This document shows positions 13,524-14,443 of a stretch of 14,443 nucleotides of DNA, in pieces. The number at the start of each line of letters is the position of its first letter. Position 1 is the stretch's first letter. The stretch is from an uncultured Collinsella sp. GTDB lineage: Bacteria > Actinomycetota > Coriobacteriia > Coriobacteriales > Coriobacteriaceae. Under the pieces are notes generated by a model. That model was not told the origin of the DNA. It saw nothing but the letters and a program-made list of their open reading frames with translations, and ran no database searches. The translations under genes and the position numbers were made by a program. The DNA is taken from contig CABVAC010000050.1 in the NCBI GenBank assembly GCA_902496275.1, positions 1 through 14,443 of the forward strand. The letters run 5' to 3'.

Positions 13524-14162
13524 TTGTTGGACAGCTATTTTACTCTGCAGTCGAATATTGAGGCTTCGGGCGAGTTTGTGGACCGCAAGAGCCGGTTTAT
13601 TGCCCAGCTGGTCCATATTGAGTCCGAGGATGAGGCGAATGCCTTTATCGAGATGGTTCGCAAGCGTCATTACGACGCTCGGCACAATGTTCCTGCGTGG
13701 ATTTTAGTCGATGGACGTGAACGTCAGAGCGATGACGGTGAGCCGAGCCGCACGAGCGGCATGCCGACGCTCGAGGTACTGCGCGGCGCAGAGCTCAAAA
13801 ATGTTTGCTGCGTGGTGACGCGCTATTTTGGTGGCACGCTGTTGGGACCTGGTGGCTTGGTGCGCGCCTATACCGCGGCCACGCAGGCGGCGGTGGCAGC
13901 TGCTCGGGAGGCTGGGCAGATTGTCGAGATGACGAGCGTCGTGCCGGTTGACGTGCACGTGGCCTATCCGCAGTATGAGCAGGTGCTTCGTTTGGCGCAG
14001 GATTCGGGTGCCAAGGTTTCGGATACCGATTACGCGGATGCCGTGACACTTCATTTGGTGTTTAAGGCGGGTGAGCAGGAGCCATTTTGCGCTAAGATGC
14101 GCGAGCTTATGGCGGGGCGCGAGGAGATTGAGGTCGGTGCTCCCGAATTTGCCGAGTTCTAA
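13524..14162 (+). CDS. yigZ: YigZ / IMPACT family protein
   Basis: A 212-residue protein of the YigZ/IMPACT family (UPF0029 N-terminal domain plus a C-terminal DUF1949-type domain). Eukaryotic IMPACT regulates Gcn2; the bacterial role is not established, though nucleic acid or ribosome binding has been suggested. Conserved segments are KSRFIAQ near residue 22, DARHNVPAW near residue 51, DDGEPSRTSGMP near residue 69 (the usual form is DDGEPSGTAG) and VVTRYFGGTLLGPGGLVRAYT near residue 97. The start is TTG at 13524 or the adjacent TTG at 13527, after gagggg; the first residues SYFTLQSN suit the family. The region before it is repeat-rich and shows no clear promoter. A terminator follows. Confidence 0.93.
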   Translation: MLDSYFTLQSNIEASGEFVDRKSRFIAQLVHIESEDEANAFIEMVRKRHYDARHNVPAWILVDGRERQSDDGEPSRTSGMPTLEVLRGAELKNVCCVVTRYFGGTLLGPGGLVRAYTAATQAAVAAAREAGQIVEMTSVVPVDVHVAYPQYEQVLRLAQDSGAKVSDTDYADAVTLHLVFKAGEQEPFCAKMRELMAGREEIEVGAPEFAEF

Positions 14163-14167
14163 CGGCG

Positions 14168-14218
14168 ACGGCCGGCGTGCTTTTGGATGGATCCCAAGCG
14201 CGCCGGCCGTTGTTTTTC
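14168..14218 (+). terminator. Terminator of yigZ
   Basis: A ten-bp stem (14168-14177 with 14201-14210), with a smaller hairpin inside, is followed by tgtttttctg; it begins six bases after the stop. Confidence 0.85.
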
Positions 14219-14230
14219 TGTCGCTGCCGT

Positions 14231-14443
14231 TTACTCGGCGAGCTGCTTTAGCACATCGCAGGCGATCTCGACAGCATCGTCGATGCAACCGGGGCAGCTG
14301 CGGAGCGGACCCTTATCCGATCCGATGCCCTTGAGCGTGCCGCAGACGGTCGTCGTATTCTTCTCGCCAAAACGCTTGGCGATTTCGTGCGACAGCTTGT
14401 AGGTCTGGCCCTTGGTCTTGGGGTTTTCCATGCCGTCGCTCAT
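14231..14443 (-). CDS. C_GCAxxG_C_C family protein, C-terminal part
   Basis: The last 70 residues of a protein are visible before the window edge. The pattern (an amphipathic segment QTYKLSHEIAKRFGEKN, a single cysteine in TVCGTLKG, then LRSCPGCIDDAVEIACDVL) matches the C-terminal half of the C_GCAxxG_C_C family of small putative redox or metal-binding proteins of about 140-160 residues. The N-terminal half with the GCA motif would lie beyond base 14443. The ATG at the very edge may be internal rather than the start. The three cysteines of the visible part are intact. Function is unknown. Confidence 0.7.
   Translation of the reverse strand: MSDGMENPKTKGQTYKLSHEIAKRFGEKNTTTVCGTLKGIGSDKGPLRSCPGCIDDAVEIACDVLKQLAE

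Overview
The window reads as a chromosomal segment of a high-GC bacterium of the class Coriobacteriia, most likely Collinsella or a close relative. This is inferred from the codon style (third positions mostly G or C), strong purine-rich ribosome binding sites, a four-domain S1 protein and a type A RNase P RNA. No database search was possible. Nearly all genes are conserved housekeeping genes. I see no prophage, transposase, CRISPR array, rRNA or tRNA gene.

Layout: the 3' part of polA (+, cut by the left edge) ends in a terminator. It converges on a Cof-type HAD phosphatase (-) across a long 33-bp inverted repeat. After that gene's 5' side comes an unusual argG leader: a candidate promoter, a 24-codon ORF whose last ten codons include six arginines, and about 200 nt able to form mutually exclusive stems, then argG. 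A terminator and an unrecognised 56-codon ORF precede argH. ArgG and ArgH perform the last two steps of arginine synthesis. Next come ndk (+) and rpiB (-), convergent and each with its own terminator hairpin. A cysteine desulfidase/serine dehydratase-alpha-like gene (+) is divergent from rpiB. A second HAD hydrolase (-) follows, divergent from rpsA (+). Then come rnpB (+), a YigZ/IMPACT gene (+), and at the right edge the C-terminal part of a C_GCAxxG_C_C-type protein (-).

The main novelty lies between genes. (1) The argG leader has the layout of a ribosome-mediated attenuator that would sense arginyl-tRNA, with rare CGA codons at the control site. (2) Two palindromic elements of about 120 nt, after the desulfidase gene and after rnpB, align without gaps at a constant offset of 3164 nt. 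Their loops are nearly identical and their stems differ by compensatory changes. Degenerate further copies lie next to the second one. (3) There are also a 33-bp inverted repeat, a REP-like hairpin and several dyads near promoters.
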